A DNA stretch of 49,652 nt from Candidatus Aerophobota bacterium (lineage in GTDB: Bacteria > Aerophobota > Aerophobia > Aerophobales > B3-G15): the NCBI GenBank assembly GCA_030615365.1, contig JAUWZM010000011.1:1-49652 (forward strand). The letters run 5' to 3'. Shown here piece by piece: positions 18,374 to 27,822 of the stretch (its first letter is position 1; each line of letters opens with the position of its first letter). The notes beneath the pieces are model-generated. The model searched no databases. It saw only the letters and a program-made list of their open reading frames with translations, and had not been told where the DNA came from. A program made the translations under genes and the position numbers.

Positions 18374-18430
18374 TTTTCTTCTCCTCGATAAAAATGTAGT
18401 AATGTCACACGCACCCCGTTAGTTTCCTTT

Positions 18431-19198
18431 TCATAGCTCCCTTCTCTTTAAAAACAAATATGCGAAAGTTAACATCGCCCCAATATAGGTAAAAGCATAC
18501 AGGATTATCTCTCCCACGTAAACTCCAGAAAGAGAACTTCCCTGAGCTATCTTTCCCCTTATATTGAAGTATCCTAAATTAGGTAAAATCCATCCTATTA
18601 TTTTAGTTACCCATTGAGTGGCTTTGCTCTGGCTTAGATTTCCTATCTGGCAAAGTTGAGGATTAAGATGCCCGGCTAAGTAAAAAAGAAAACTAAAGAG
18701 GATGCTGGTAGAGGTAGAGGAGGAAAAAGAGGAAAACATAATGGCAATAGAGGCTACCACCAGAACCTCTAAAAAACTAAATCCCAGGATAGCCCAGAAC
18801 ATTGCCTCGACTGTTCTTTGTTTAAGGTAAATAACCAGGAAAAGAGCTAATCCACTTATCAGTATGCTAAGACCAAGAATCCATACCATCCCCAAAAAAT
18901 TTCCCAGAATGAAAAAACCCTTCCCTACAGGTTTAGAGAAAAGGATATACGTAGTCCTTTTCTCAATTTCCCCTACCACTGATTCTCCAGCTATACAAAG
19001 AGCAATCAAAGCGCTAAAAAGGGAAATGCTTGCCAATCCCACATCTTTAATAATTTTGACCTCAGCAGTAAAAGTTAAAAACTCAAACAGCCTGGACAAA
19101 AAGATTAAAATGAGAGCAAAAAATAAAAAAATTAAGAATATTTTACTCTTTAACGCTTTGCAGAATAAGTTATAGGAAATAGCTATAATGATTCTCAT
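18431..19198 (-). CDS. ABC-2-type transporter permease
   Basis: A 255-residue membrane protein with about six transmembrane segments and the N-terminal pattern of ABC-2 permeases (cytoplasmic helix KALKSKIFLIFLFFALIL, then a loop VVGEIEKRTTYILFSKPVGKG before the next helix). Such permeases pair with a separate ATPase, which is not adjacent here. The cargo is unknown. It is the first gene of a run with the flavodoxin-like and TPR genes. Confidence 0.75.
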   Translation of the reverse strand: MRIIIAISYNLFCKALKSKIFLIFLFFALILIFLSRLFEFLTFTAEVKIIKDVGLASISLFSALIALCIAGESVVGEIEKRTTYILFSKPVGKGFFILGNFLGMVWILGLSILISGLALFLVIYLKQRTVEAMFWAILGFSFLEVLVVASIAIMFSSFSSSTSTSILFSFLFYLAGHLNPQLCQIGNLSQSKATQWVTKIIGWILPNLGYFNIRGKIAQGSSLSGVYVGEIILYAFTYIGAMLTFAYLFLKRREL

Positions 19199-19370
19199 TT
19201 TTATTACTCAGCCATAGCTGAACTATAGATAGATTTAAATGCCAGATTACAGGTATTGTTCTTAAAGTTTTCATGAAGTTTCAAAGAACTTGGTGATGGA
19301 TTTATAACTCTAACTCGCTGTCAGAAGCTCGTTTATTTCGTTTGTCCCTCTTGCCCTTCGCCTCTTTGTA

Positions 19371-19408
19371 TCATTAAATTCGCCCAATAAATTGGGCAGC
19401 TACAATTC
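19371..19408 (+). repeat. Palindromic intergenic repeat core (copy B)
   Basis: CATTAAATTCGCCCAATAAATTGGGCAG-type core, the same as in the repeats at 3308 and 34507. GCCCAAT/ATTGGGC forms a hairpin. It lies immediately downstream of nadK and could act as its terminator. The rest of 19199-19415 has no gene. Confidence 0.7.
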
Positions 19409-19415
19409 CTTGTCT

Positions 19416-20303
19416 TTAGCCTCTTGCTTTCAGCCTCTTCGTATAGCTAATTCCGCTCCATCCCAGCTTAGTCCGCATTATCTTAAAGAAATTCCTCTCC
19501 TTTATTCTTACTAAATGAGCCTCATGGGAAGATTGTTTGATTTCAACTGTATCTTCCTCTCTTAGAGGAAAACCAATTTGACCATCTATGGTGAGCAAAA
19601 TATCCTTAACGGGTGGTTCTAACGCTATCCTAACTGTCTCTTCTGAAGAGATAATTAAAGGTCTTACTGCTAAGGTATGAGCACATATAGGAGAAAGAAT
19701 AATTACCTTTAGTTTTGGATCAACTACTGGGCCACCGGCGGAAAGAGAATACGCAGTTGAACCTGTAGGAGTAGAGATAATTAGCCCATCGGCAGAATAA
19801 GTAGTTACCAGTTCATCAGAAACAAAAGTTTTGAAATTTATCATTCGGGGAAGATACACCTTACCTATCACTACATCATTTAAGGAAATAGAGCTTTTTA
19901 TCAGCGTGCCTTCTCTATAAACCAAAGTAGTGAGCATTAACCTTTTTTCTATTTTGTATCTACCTGCTAAGACTTTTTCCAAGCCTTCCTCAAATTTTGA
20001 GATGGGAATCTCTGTAAGAAACCCCAATCCCCCAAGGTTAATTCCTAAAAGAGGCAATTGATGAGAAGAGAAATACCTGGCTGCTCTGAATAAGGTTCCA
20101 TCACCTCCCAAACTAATAATTAATTGAGCTTTTTCTCTCATTTTTTCAATATCAGTTAACATTTTTGAAGGAAAATTGTGCTTGACTTGATGGGAGACTA
20201 AAACTTCTACTTCTCTTTTTTCCAACCAATTAATTATAGGTAAAACTTTTTTTAAAATGTCCTTTTTATTGGGATTCAGTATTACCCCTACTGTTTTTAT
20301 CAT
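19416..20303 (-). CDS. nadK: NAD kinase
   Basis: A 295-residue ATP/polyphosphate NAD kinase making NADP in the cytoplasm. Motifs: SLGGDGTLFRAAR (GGDGT), SLNDVVI (NE/D motif), and the hallmark TPTGSTAYSLSAGGP. Length is normal. It follows the PAP2-like gene by four bases, in a row with xseA and xseB. nadK next to exonuclease VII genes is common in bacteria. Confidence 0.95.
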   Translation of the reverse strand: MIKTVGVILNPNKKDILKKVLPIINWLEKREVEVLVSHQVKHNFPSKMLTDIEKMREKAQLIISLGGDGTLFRAARYFSSHQLPLLGINLGGLGFLTEIPISKFEEGLEKVLAGRYKIEKRLMLTTLVYREGTLIKSSISLNDVVIGKVYLPRMINFKTFVSDELVTTYSADGLIISTPTGSTAYSLSAGGPVVDPKLKVIILSPICAHTLAVRPLIISSEETVRIALEPPVKDILLTIDGQIGFPLREEDTVEIKQSSHEAHLVRIKERNFFKIMRTKLGWSGISYTKRLKARG

Positions 20304-20307
20304 TATC

Positions 20308-20754
20308 TTATCTCACCAAAATTAGAGCTATTGCAAACCCAATCATTCCTCCTACAACTACCTCTATAGGACGATGACCCAGGCTTTTCTTTAAATTTAT
20401 CTCAAAGCTATTCTTTGAAGGTAATTTTTCAATGAGTACCTGTAGAACCTTTGCCTGTTGTTCTACCTCTTTTCTTACGCCCACAGCCTCGTAAATTATA
20501 GCTAAACTAAAAATCAGAGTAACAGTAAAGATAGTAGAGAACCCACCTTTTACTATCCCTACCCCTGTAAGAAGAGCTATTACCGCAGCAGAATGAGAGG
20601 AGGGCATTCCTCCCGGTTCTACAAATCGATGCCATTGAGGTTTTTCTCTTTTGATTAAAGGGATAATAACCTTTATTCCCTGAGTGAGCACCCAGGCGCA
20701 GACAGCAGCTAAAAACACCCTATCGGCAAAAAAAGATAAAACTTCTTCTCCCAT
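20308..20754 (-). CDS. Divergent PAP2-family membrane protein (YuiD/DUF212-like)
   Basis: A 148-residue protein with about four transmembrane segments. Signature: PGGMPSSHSAAVIAL near residues 47-61 and SLGHRPIEVVVGGMIG near the end, as in acid phosphatase/vanadium-haloperoxidase-related proteins. A lipid-phosphate phosphatase role is possible. The ATG at 20754 is chosen because it lies one base after the xseB stop (TAAaATG) and starts the first hydrophobic helix; the upstream extension overlaps xseB. Confidence 0.85.
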   Translation of the reverse strand: MGEEVLSFFADRVFLAAVCAWVLTQGIKVIIPLIKREKPQWHRFVEPGGMPSSHSAAVIALLTGVGIVKGGFSTIFTVTLIFSLAIIYEAVGVRKEVEQQAKVLQVLIEKLPSKNSFEINLKKSLGHRPIEVVVGGMIGFAIALILVR

Positions 20755-20755
20755 T

Positions 20756-21028
20756 TTAACTATTTTCTGGGAACAGGGACTCTTGATTTGAAGAGCCTTT
20801 ATCCTCTCCTTCTTCTGAAGTTGGTTGCCAGGATTCCAATTTAAACTCATCCTGATCCTTCATCAAGATATTCACCCTTTTTTCCACTTCCTCCAGTTTT
20901 TCCTCACAAAAGTGAATCAGTTTCATTCCTTCTTCAAATTTTTTCAGGGATTCCTCTAAGGGAAGATTCCCCTCTTCTAACTGATGGATAATTCCCTCCA
21001 ATTTTTCCATTGCTTCCTCAAATTTCAC
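20756..21028 (-). CDS. xseB: Exodeoxyribonuclease VII small subunit
   Basis: A 90-residue acidic helical protein of the XseB family: KFEEAMEKLEGIIHQLEEGN, then LPLEESLKKFEEGMKL and HFCEEKLEEVEKRVNIL. It binds the large subunit in many copies to form the single-strand-specific nuclease. The C-terminal tail after residue 65 is poorly conserved. It overlaps the xseA stop by 11 bases, indicating translational coupling. Confidence 0.93.
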   Translation of the reverse strand: MKFEEAMEKLEGIIHQLEEGNLPLEESLKKFEEGMKLIHFCEEKLEEVEKRVNILMKDQDEFKLESWQPTSEEGEDKGSSNQESLFPENS

Positions 21029-22376
21029 TTTTTCCCTCCTCAGCTTTGTAAACCTCCCCTAAAAGATGTCCTCTGTGCAATTTAACTCGTATCTTTTCTC
21101 CCTTCCTCACCTGTTGATACTCCCTGACTATTTTTCCTTCAGGATAGCGAAAGCAAATACTGTAGCCTCTCTCAAGGATAGACAAGGGAGAAAGGTCTCC
21201 TACCCTATGGGCACAAGAATTTATTTTCTCTTTCATCTTTTCCAACTTTGCTTTCATTGTACTGCCTATCTTTTCCCCTTTTTCTTTTAATTTTTCTCTT
21301 TCCAGGGTATATCTTTTCCTGGGTGAGAGTCGAATAAAACTTTGCTCAAGGTGAGAAAGATAGCTTTTTCGTAGTTGAAATTGATGAGTTATATAATCTC
21401 CTAAGTTTTTCCTGAAATCATCCACTTGCTGTGTAAGATCGCGAATTTTCCTCTGAGGATGTTCCCTCTTGAGAGATTTTTTAAATTTTTCCACATCAGA
21501 ACAAAGCAGTTGCTCTTTTTTCTTGATCAAAAAACTTAGTTCACTTTTTCTATCCTGCAGTTTACTCTTCAGTTCTTCTTTTCGAGGAACCACTCTTTGA
21601 GCTGCTGCTGAGGGAGTAGGAGCTCTCTCATCGGCAACAAAATCAGCTATGGTTACATCAATTTCATGCCCAACAGCAGAAATTATAGGAATATGAGAAT
21701 TATAAATAGCCTCAGCTACTTTTCTCTCATTGAAGGCAAAAAGATCCTCAAATGAACCTCCCCCTCTTCCTACAATTATCACATCCACCCTTCCATACTG
21801 ATTTAAATCAGTGATAGCTCGGCCAATTTCCTCTGGCGCCTCATCCCCCTGGACTCTACAAGGGGCAATGATAATCTCTAAGTTAAGAAAACGTTCATTG
21901 AGGACTGTAAGAATATCTCTAATAGCTGCTCCGTTAGGTGAGGTAACTATTCCTATTCTTTGAGGCAAATAAGGCAAGGGTAATTTGTGTTCGGGTTGGA
22001 AGTAGCCCTTTTCCCGGAGTTCCTCCTTCAGTCTTTCAAAATTTAAATAGAGCAGCCCTTTCCCTACAGGAAGTATTTCCTCTATATAGAGCTGATACCT
22101 CCCTTGAGGTTTATACACTCCTATGCTTCCTCGAACAATCACCTCTAAACCATTGTCAAGATCGAAGCGCAGCTTTTTCAGTTTATCATGAAACATAATA
22201 CAGGACAGAAGTCCTCCTTCATCTTTTAAAGAAAAATAAAGATGTCTCGAAGGAGGTTTGAAATTTGAAATTTCTCCTTTTACCCATACATTCTGAAGTT
22301 TTTCATCTTCTTCCAGAGTTCCCTTTATATAATCAGTGATTTCCCTCACTGTATAGATATGTGCTTTCGGTATCAT
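21018..22376 (-). CDS. xseA: Exodeoxyribonuclease VII large subunit
   Basis: A 452-residue protein. The N-terminal OB-fold starts HIYTVREITDYIKGTLEEDE and continues VWVKGEISNFKPPSRHLYFSLKD. The catalytic domain has GIVTSPNGAAIRDI, IIVGRGGGSFEDLFAFNERKVAEAI, HEIDVTIADFVADERAPTPSAAA, and a coiled-coil region near residues 275-400. The start at 22376 is chosen because the family begins at this point. The 62-codon extension upstream lies in a degenerate MITE copy. Confidence 0.95.
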   Translation of the reverse strand: MIPKAHIYTVREITDYIKGTLEEDEKLQNVWVKGEISNFKPPSRHLYFSLKDEGGLLSCIMFHDKLKKLRFDLDNGLEVIVRGSIGVYKPQGRYQLYIEEILPVGKGLLYLNFERLKEELREKGYFQPEHKLPLPYLPQRIGIVTSPNGAAIRDILTVLNERFLNLEIIIAPCRVQGDEAPEEIGRAITDLNQYGRVDVIIVGRGGGSFEDLFAFNERKVAEAIYNSHIPIISAVGHEIDVTIADFVADERAPTPSAAAQRVVPRKEELKSKLQDRKSELSFLIKKKEQLLCSDVEKFKKSLKREHPQRKIRDLTQQVDDFRKNLGDYITHQFQLRKSYLSHLEQSFIRLSPRKRYTLEREKLKEKGEKIGSTMKAKLEKMKEKINSCAHRVGDLSPLSILERGYSICFRYPEGKIVREYQQVRKGEKIRVKLHRGHLLGEVYKAEEGKSEI

Positions 22377-22448
22377 TTTTCCCACATTGTCTTTTGTACA
22401 GTTATAGAATAGCAAAACTTCCCTTGCTGTCAAGGAAAGGGACTTCAG

Positions 22449-22680
22449 TTTCAGGGAGACTCCTATAATCTGCTGCCCGCTGAGTGTGTTTTCCAAAAAG
22501 GCAACGGCGATCAAGGCGGATCTATGAGTTCTAACGTCCAAGCCCTCCTTGAGGATTCTCATGTATCATGAAGTCCCAAAGCGAACAAATCTACCAAGAC
22601 ACGGTCTACAGATAAGAGTAGAACTTGCCGCAACGTTGGAAAACACCGAAGATAAGGACAGCCCTAAAATTTCCCTGAAA
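22449..22680 (-). repeat. Degenerate MITE-like copy
   Basis: This stretch keeps blocks of the 29818-30037 element in the same order: GGCGATCAAGGCGG, then TCTATG and GTTC, later AAGAGTAGAACTT and GCCGCA, GGAAA and CACCGA. The ends are TTTCAGGGA (22449-22457) and TCCCTGAAA (22672-22680), an exact 9-bp inverted repeat, though different from the GAGAGCTCTGA ends. It is probably an older relative. It lies just upstream of xseA. Confidence 0.7.
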
Positions 22681-22742
22681 TTGGAGAAGGGAGGAGAGAT
22701 GTGAAGATAAAATTTTTCTCTTATGATCTTTGCAATGAATGT

Positions 22743-23909
22743 TTACCTTCCCCAGAGAGCTTTTTTATAGACTTCAATAATATCCTTTAAGCTAACTTGA
22801 CGAGGGTTATTGGCTAATTTAGCCTTATCTTGTATCATCTCTTCAGCAAATTCCACAATGGTTTCCTCTTTTACCTCGCGAAGGTTCAATTTGGGTAAGC
22901 CTGCTCTGAAAAGAAAATCTTTCATCACCTCAATTCCTTTCCATCCAGCCTCCTCAACGGTTAATCCTTCAATGTCTCCTCCTAAGCCTTCGGTTAAATT
23001 AGCGAATTTCTCGAAATTGCCAGGAAGGTCAAGCTCCCAGATCCAGGGAAGAAGTACACCATTGGCTCTACCGTGAGGAAGATGAAGATCAGAAGTGAGC
23101 CGGTATCCCATACCATGAACTAAAGTAGCTCCTGTTTGGCCTATGGCTATTCCAGCTAACATAGAAGCATAAAGCACCTGGCCTCGTCCTTCGATATCCT
23201 TAGGATCCTCTATCACATACGGCAGGTATTTCCCTAAAAGTTTTACTGCCCTTAGAGCTATTATCTCACTCAAAGGACTGGATCGATTAGAGGTATAGCT
23301 TTCCACAGCATGAGAGAGTGCGTCTATTCCGGTATCGGAAGTTATGGAAGCAGGTAAAGATAGGGTGAGTTCAGGATCTACTAATGTTTCAACGGGAAAA
23401 AGATGGGCATCGCCAATAATTTTCTTTTGGTGATGCCCATCCTCAGTATGAGTAATGACCGTGTAAGGTGTTACCTCACTTCCTGTTCCTGCAGTTGTAG
23501 GAATTGCTATGAGTGGGAGAAGAGGAAATTTTACCTTATTTTTACCAAAGTATTGAGAAAGGGGGGATGGATTGGTGAGTAAAATAGAAATAGCTTTACC
23601 AGCATCCATAGGGCTTCCCCCGCCCAGTCCAATAATCAAATCACATTTCTCTTTTTTCGCTAAGTTAGCTCCCTTTTCCACAGTTTGAGTAGAAGGGTTG
23701 GCTTCAACCTGCTCAAAAAAAACAGGAGCTACTCCTTGTTTTAGTAAAGATTTTTCTACTCTTTTTAGGAATCCCATTTTTCGGGCTGATTTCTTCCCTG
23801 TAACTACAAAAGCTCGCTTTCCTAACAGTTTCGCTTCCTCTCCAACTTTTTCTATAACCCCCGATCCAAAGTTTATCCTTGTAGGTAGATAAAATCCAAA
23901 GTTTTCCAT
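22743..23909 (-). CDS. Iron-containing alcohol dehydrogenase
   Basis: A 388-residue type-III alcohol dehydrogenase. Signature: IGLGGGSPMDAGKAI (NAD-binding), PTTAGTGSEVTPYTV, and metal-site segments DALSHAVESYTS, LVHGMGYRL and LPHGRANG. Members reduce aldehydes or oxidise alcohols with Fe(II), in fermentation or glycerol-type metabolism; the substrate is not evident. The ATG at 23909 is chosen because GAGGGGTG precedes it and family members start near FGFYLPTRINFG. It stands downstream of the V-ATPase genes. Confidence 0.93.
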   Translation of the reverse strand: MENFGFYLPTRINFGSGVIEKVGEEAKLLGKRAFVVTGKKSARKMGFLKRVEKSLLKQGVAPVFFEQVEANPSTQTVEKGANLAKKEKCDLIIGLGGGSPMDAGKAISILLTNPSPLSQYFGKNKVKFPLLPLIAIPTTAGTGSEVTPYTVITHTEDGHHQKKIIGDAHLFPVETLVDPELTLSLPASITSDTGIDALSHAVESYTSNRSSPLSEIIALRAVKLLGKYLPYVIEDPKDIEGRGQVLYASMLAGIAIGQTGATLVHGMGYRLTSDLHLPHGRANGVLLPWIWELDLPGNFEKFANLTEGLGGDIEGLTVEEAGWKGIEVMKDFLFRAGLPKLNLREVKEETIVEFAEEMIQDKAKLANNPRQVSLKDIIEVYKKALWGR

Positions 23910-23977
23910 CTTCTCACCCCTCACTTTGACAGGTCTAAAGACCTGCTCCATATTTATTTTCTTTAGTCTTTAGCCCT

Positions 23978-25930
23978 TCACTTAACGATAAGATACTTTC
24001 CCTCTTGTCTCAAAGGTTTAAATTCTTTTCCTCCTCCTTCATAGAATTTACCAAAAAATTCTACAAATTGCAGACGAGCAGTATGGATAAATCCCGAAAG
24101 ACAGTTTATTGCCAAATTACCCAGATGACCTAAGATTAAAATAAGAACCATAGCTATCGGACCTATAAAAGGAATTTCCCAGGCCATCTCAGCAATTGTA
24201 TTTACCACAGTTGCAATAACACTGGTAGCCAGTCCTAAAGCCAAAAGACGAGAATACGAAAGAACATCTCCAAAAAGTGACAAAAGGCCATATAGCTCAT
24301 AGCCTCCTTTGGCAAATCGGATAAAAAGGCTTCTGCTTTTTCTCCCTGAAAATAGAAAAAGAGTGCCAACTCCAAATAAAACCATCCCTATGCCGATATA
24401 TTGGGGTACCGCTCCCATATTTTTATACCAGGTCAGACCAAAAATAATTACTCCCAGGATTAAAATTAGCCAGCTAAAATGGTCTAAGATAGCCGATTCT
24501 ATATCACCTCTCTTTACATCATCCCAAAATTCGATAAATATTCCTAAGAGAAGATGAACGACGCCTATCCCCAAAGCTACCACAAGGAAAACCATAGGTT
24601 CTTGCATGGGATTAAACAAAACCAGTTTTTTCATCGGCGCTAAGAAAGATGGGAGATTGGAAAATTCAAAACCAAAGAACCCTCCGGTGATTATCCCCAC
24701 TCCAATGGTAACCAGGCCGCTAAAAAAGAGAATAGAAAATAACTTTTTCCCTCCCTCCCCCACCTGGATTTTTTTAGGGATAATGTATGCTATTACAGCT
24801 AAAATAATTCCGTATCCACCATCAGTTAAGCATAAAGCTAAAAAAATAACAAAAAATGACGCTAAAAAAGGCGTGGGATCTATTTCAAAATAATGAGGCA
24901 ATCCATAAAGATCAGTGATAAACTCAAATGGTTTAAACAACCGTTTATTGGAAAGAGCAATAGGAACTTTCTTTTCTCCTTTTTTAGGTGATTGAACTTT
25001 AATTTCTAAAGGGGAGATTCCTTTTAATCCTTTCTGTAGTGCAGGTAAATCGTCCTTTTTAATCCATCCCTTCAAAGCAAAAGTGTAAGTACTCAGGCAG
25101 GAGTGAGAAGAGGCTTTTTTTTCCTCCAAGAGGTTCAGGAAGTAATCGTAGGCAGCCATTAGTTTAACCTTTTCTCGGTCTATACTCTTTGCCTCCTCTA
25201 AACTTTTTTTTAGTTCCTCGTCTATTTCCAAAGTCCTTACCTTTATCTTGCTTAACTCTTCCGAGGGGATATCCACTTCCTTAAGCTGGACCTTTTCTCC
25301 TTTTAATTCCTGGAGGATACTCTCCTGCTGAGCTCTATTCTCTCTTAAGAAGAGAATGAGGAAGTAGGAATTCTTGTGAGACTGGGATATCAACTCGGAA
25401 TGCATCCCTTCTCTTTGGGTCCTTTTTTGAAAATCTGGTACTACCGAGGAAGGAAGCAATGCTAACTGATAATCTAGCCATTTTTTTCCTTTTAGTTTTT
25501 TTAAGGAAATAGACAGATTTTCCCAGGGCAGGAGAAGCTCATACTTTTCATGAAGCGCTTGCTTTTCCCCTTTGAGTTTTTCCGTTTTGTCTTCTACATC
25601 AAGGTACTTCCTATACACTTCTTCCCATTTGAACTCCTCTGTCCATTTAAGATAATCATCCTTTTGCACCAATATTTTATTGGGGAATAAACCCAAATCA
25701 AACTTTTTTTCCTCAAACTGACTGAGGAAATCAATAGCTGAGCCAATTTTTGATAAATTTTCTTCAATTTGTTGAGTCTTTATTTCATTTTTTTTAAATA
25801 CAGATGGGGTTGAATCTTTATCCATAGGTTCTGGCTGGAAGAGGGCTAATTTTTCCAATCGCTTTATTACCTTTTCCCTTAAATTTATCTCTCCCATAAT
25901 GAAGATCTTTCTCATTTCAGCAATAGCCAT
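23978..25930 (-). CDS. ntpI: V/A-type ATPase subunit I (a-subunit)
   Basis: A 650-residue subunit. Residues 1-320 are the hydrophilic coiled-coil stator arm. Residues 340-640 carry about seven to eight transmembrane helices. Conserved C-terminal signatures are kept: SYSRLLALGLA, GHLGNLAINCLSGF and HTARLQFVEFFGKFYEGGG. It forms the proton/sodium half-channel. The ATG at 25930 has AGGAGG overlapping the stop of the preceding subunit gene. Subunits K, E, C, F, A, B and D should follow but do not; an alcohol dehydrogenase is next. Confidence 0.93.
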   Translation of the reverse strand: MAIAEMRKIFIMGEINLREKVIKRLEKLALFQPEPMDKDSTPSVFKKNEIKTQQIEENLSKIGSAIDFLSQFEEKKFDLGLFPNKILVQKDDYLKWTEEFKWEEVYRKYLDVEDKTEKLKGEKQALHEKYELLLPWENLSISLKKLKGKKWLDYQLALLPSSVVPDFQKRTQREGMHSELISQSHKNSYFLILFLRENRAQQESILQELKGEKVQLKEVDIPSEELSKIKVRTLEIDEELKKSLEEAKSIDREKVKLMAAYDYFLNLLEEKKASSHSCLSTYTFALKGWIKKDDLPALQKGLKGISPLEIKVQSPKKGEKKVPIALSNKRLFKPFEFITDLYGLPHYFEIDPTPFLASFFVIFLALCLTDGGYGIILAVIAYIIPKKIQVGEGGKKLFSILFFSGLVTIGVGIITGGFFGFEFSNLPSFLAPMKKLVLFNPMQEPMVFLVVALGIGVVHLLLGIFIEFWDDVKRGDIESAILDHFSWLILILGVIIFGLTWYKNMGAVPQYIGIGMVLFGVGTLFLFSGRKSRSLFIRFAKGGYELYGLLSLFGDVLSYSRLLALGLATSVIATVVNTIAEMAWEIPFIGPIAMVLILILGHLGNLAINCLSGFIHTARLQFVEFFGKFYEGGGKEFKPLRQEGKYLIVK

Positions 25931-25931
25931 T

Positions 25932-26258
25932 TTACCTCCTCCATATCTTTCTTGCTTCATTTACAATAAACGTGACTGCCAGATTCATTCCTTCTGTGCT
26001 CACTATTTTCTCTACCTTGCCTTGCTCTTCCTTGAACTCTTTTTTGATTTTCTTACCTTCCTCTCCTGCAAGCTTTATTTGCTCCTCTTTTAATCTTTCT
26101 CCTTCCTTTTTTGTCCTCTCTTCCGATTTCGCTATAATCTTGTCTGCCTGTTGGCCAGTTTCCTGGATTATTCTGTCTTTTTCCCTTTTGGCCTTTTCTA
26201 ATCTCTGCTGGGCTTTTGTTTCTATTTCTTCTATTTTTTTTAATACATTTTCAGGCAT
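25932..26258 (-). CDS. V/A-type ATPase subunit G/H (peripheral stalk)
   Basis: A 108-residue protein, nearly all charged coiled coil ([37 protein letters not shown]), ending [12 protein letters not shown]. Size and composition match AhaH/NtpF-type stator subunits, and such genes precede subunit I in known operons. GGAGAGG precedes the ATG. It overlaps the end of the dCMP deaminase gene by 8 bases. Confidence 0.82.
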   Translation of the reverse strand: MPENVLKKIEEIETKAQQRLEKAKREKDRIIQETGQQADKIIAKSEERTKKEGERLKEEQIKLAGEEGKKIKKEFKEEQGKVEKIVSTEGMNLAVTFIVNEARKIWRR

Positions 26259-26712
26259 TTTCCCTCTCCAGTTTAATTAACTCAATCTTTGCTTCAGTTA
26301 ACATCTCCCGACCTAAAGAATCGGGATAATCTTCCTTAAAGAATATCTTTTTTATTCCAGCATTAATGATCATCTTACTACAGGTAATACAGGGTTCAAG
26401 AGTGGTGTAAAGAACAGCATCTTTAATTCCCGTCCTATGAAGAGCTGCTTGAATAATAGCATTTTGCTCGGCATGCAAACCCCGACAGATCTCCTGGCGC
26501 TCACCTGAAGGGATACCCATTTTCTCCCTTAAACATCCTACCTCTTCACAGTGAGGTAAATCTCGGGGAGCACCATTGTAACCGGTAGCTAAAATTCTTT
26601 TTTCTTTTACTATTACAGCCCCTACCTGTCTCCTGAGGCAGGTGCTTCGGGTAGCAACCATCAGGGCAATTTGCATAAAGTATTCGTCCCAGGAAGGTCT
26701 TAGCTTATTCAT
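26251..26712 (-). CDS. dCMP deaminase / deoxycytidylate deaminase-family protein
   Basis: A 153-residue zinc-dependent deaminase converting dCMP to dUMP for thymidylate synthesis; ComEB-like proteins are similar. The zinc site is HAEQNAII plus PCITC, with catalytic Glu in HAE. A further Cys/His-rich insert ([26 protein letters not shown]) is typical of the dCMP deaminase subgroup. The ATG at 26712 is chosen because the family starts RPSWDEYFM and GGGAAAG precedes it. It overlaps the upstream fusion gene by 8 bases. Confidence 0.92.
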   Translation of the reverse strand: MNKLRPSWDEYFMQIALMVATRSTCLRRQVGAVIVKEKRILATGYNGAPRDLPHCEEVGCLREKMGIPSGERQEICRGLHAEQNAIIQAALHRTGIKDAVLYTTLEPCITCSKMIINAGIKKIFFKEDYPDSLGREMLTEAKIELIKLERENA

Positions 26713-27802
26713 TTTCTTTCCCAAGTCTTTGTAGCAGCTTCCTTGTCTTTTTCTCAATTTGAAGAGATAACTCCCGATAGATGTGTAAACACTCTCCTGC
26801 AGGGTCAAAGATATCTTCCTCTTTCCCTGAAATAAACTCGTTGAATAACCACACTTTTTCTTTTGCAGAGGGAAATAAATTAATTACTCTCTGGCGATGT
26901 CTTTCCTCCATTGTGAGGATAAGGTCAAACTCTTTCACTATTTCAAGGGTAAGAGGAGTAGCTCTATGAGAAGAAATATCAATCCCCTTCTCTCTCATAA
27001 CCTCAGTAGCAAATTTTGATGGTTTTGAGTGAGCGATAGCACTTGTTCCTGCTGATTTCACCTTTATTTTTGCTTTGGCTTTCCGGGAGAGAATTTTCTT
27101 AAAAAATCCTTCTGCCAAGGGACTGCGACAGGTATTTTCAGTGCAGACAAAAAGAATTTTCCCCTCAATTTCTCTGTCGTACCCCACTCTTAGTATCTCT
27201 TTGTTACATATCCATCCTTCCCTTACTATTCGAGGAGGGGAAAGAGTAACATCTACCACTGTGGATGCCTTTCCCAGCAAAGCGTCTCCCCCATCTAAAA
27301 GAACATCTATCCCCAGGGTCAACTCTGAGGGTAAGCTTTTAGGATCGATAATTTCTGGTTCATTAGAGAGATTCGCGCTGGTAGTTCCCAGGAGAAAACT
27401 ACCTCTTTGCACTATTTCTCTTGGTATAGGATGGGAAGGAATCCTTATGCCAATTTTTCCTTCCCTGCTTACCAAGGGTGAGAAAATAGAAATGTTAGCC
27501 CTGAACAGTAAGGTTAAAGGTCCAGGCCAGTAGCGGTTGATTAATTTTTGAGCCTGAACAGGGAAGATCTTCACAAAGGGAAAGAGCTGCTCTTTTTTTG
27601 ATAAGAAAAGACTGAGAGGTTTTTCCCTGGATCTTTTTTTAATTTTGTATAATCGGGATACAGCCCTTCGATCTTCTGCATTTACCCCCAAACCATATAC
27701 TGTATCCGTAGGAAAAGCTGCAATCCCTCCCTTTTTGAGTATATTGAGGGCTTGTTCTATTTCTTTTCCTACCCGGACAGGATCAACTTTAATTATTATC
27801 AA
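26705..27802 (-). CDS. Fusion: threonylcarbamoyl-AMP synthase (Sua5/TsaC) + low-molecular-weight phosphatase
   Basis: A 365-residue two-domain protein. Residues 1-205 are a YrdC/Sua5 domain ([46 protein letters not shown]) making the threonylcarbamoyl-AMP used for t6A in tRNAs. Residues 213-362 are a low-molecular-weight tyrosine/arginine phosphatase: C220-TENTC-R226-S phosphate loop and DP at 333-334. The start is TTG at 27802 with a weak ribosome binding site. Separate neighbouring genes for the two functions are known in Bacillus; here they are one polypeptide. Confidence 0.9.
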   Translation of the reverse strand: MIIIKVDPVRVGKEIEQALNILKKGGIAAFPTDTVYGLGVNAEDRRAVSRLYKIKKRSREKPLSLFLSKKEQLFPFVKIFPVQAQKLINRYWPGPLTLLFRANISIFSPLVSREGKIGIRIPSHPIPREIVQRGSFLLGTTSANLSNEPEIIDPKSLPSELTLGIDVLLDGGDALLGKASTVVDVTLSPPRIVREGWICNKEILRVGYDREIEGKILFVCTENTCRSPLAEGFFKKILSRKAKAKIKVKSAGTSAIAHSKPSKFATEVMREKGIDISSHRATPLTLEIVKEFDLILTMEERHRQRVINLFPSAKEKVWLFNEFISGKEEDIFDPAGECLHIYRELSLQIEKKTRKLLQRLGKENE

Positions 27803-27822
27803 TATAAACTTCTTATGTTATT

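Noticed and set aside
22377..22562. 62-codon N-terminal extension of xseA
   Set aside because: It is made of the degenerate MITE and does not resemble XseA; the family begins at the ATG at 22376.
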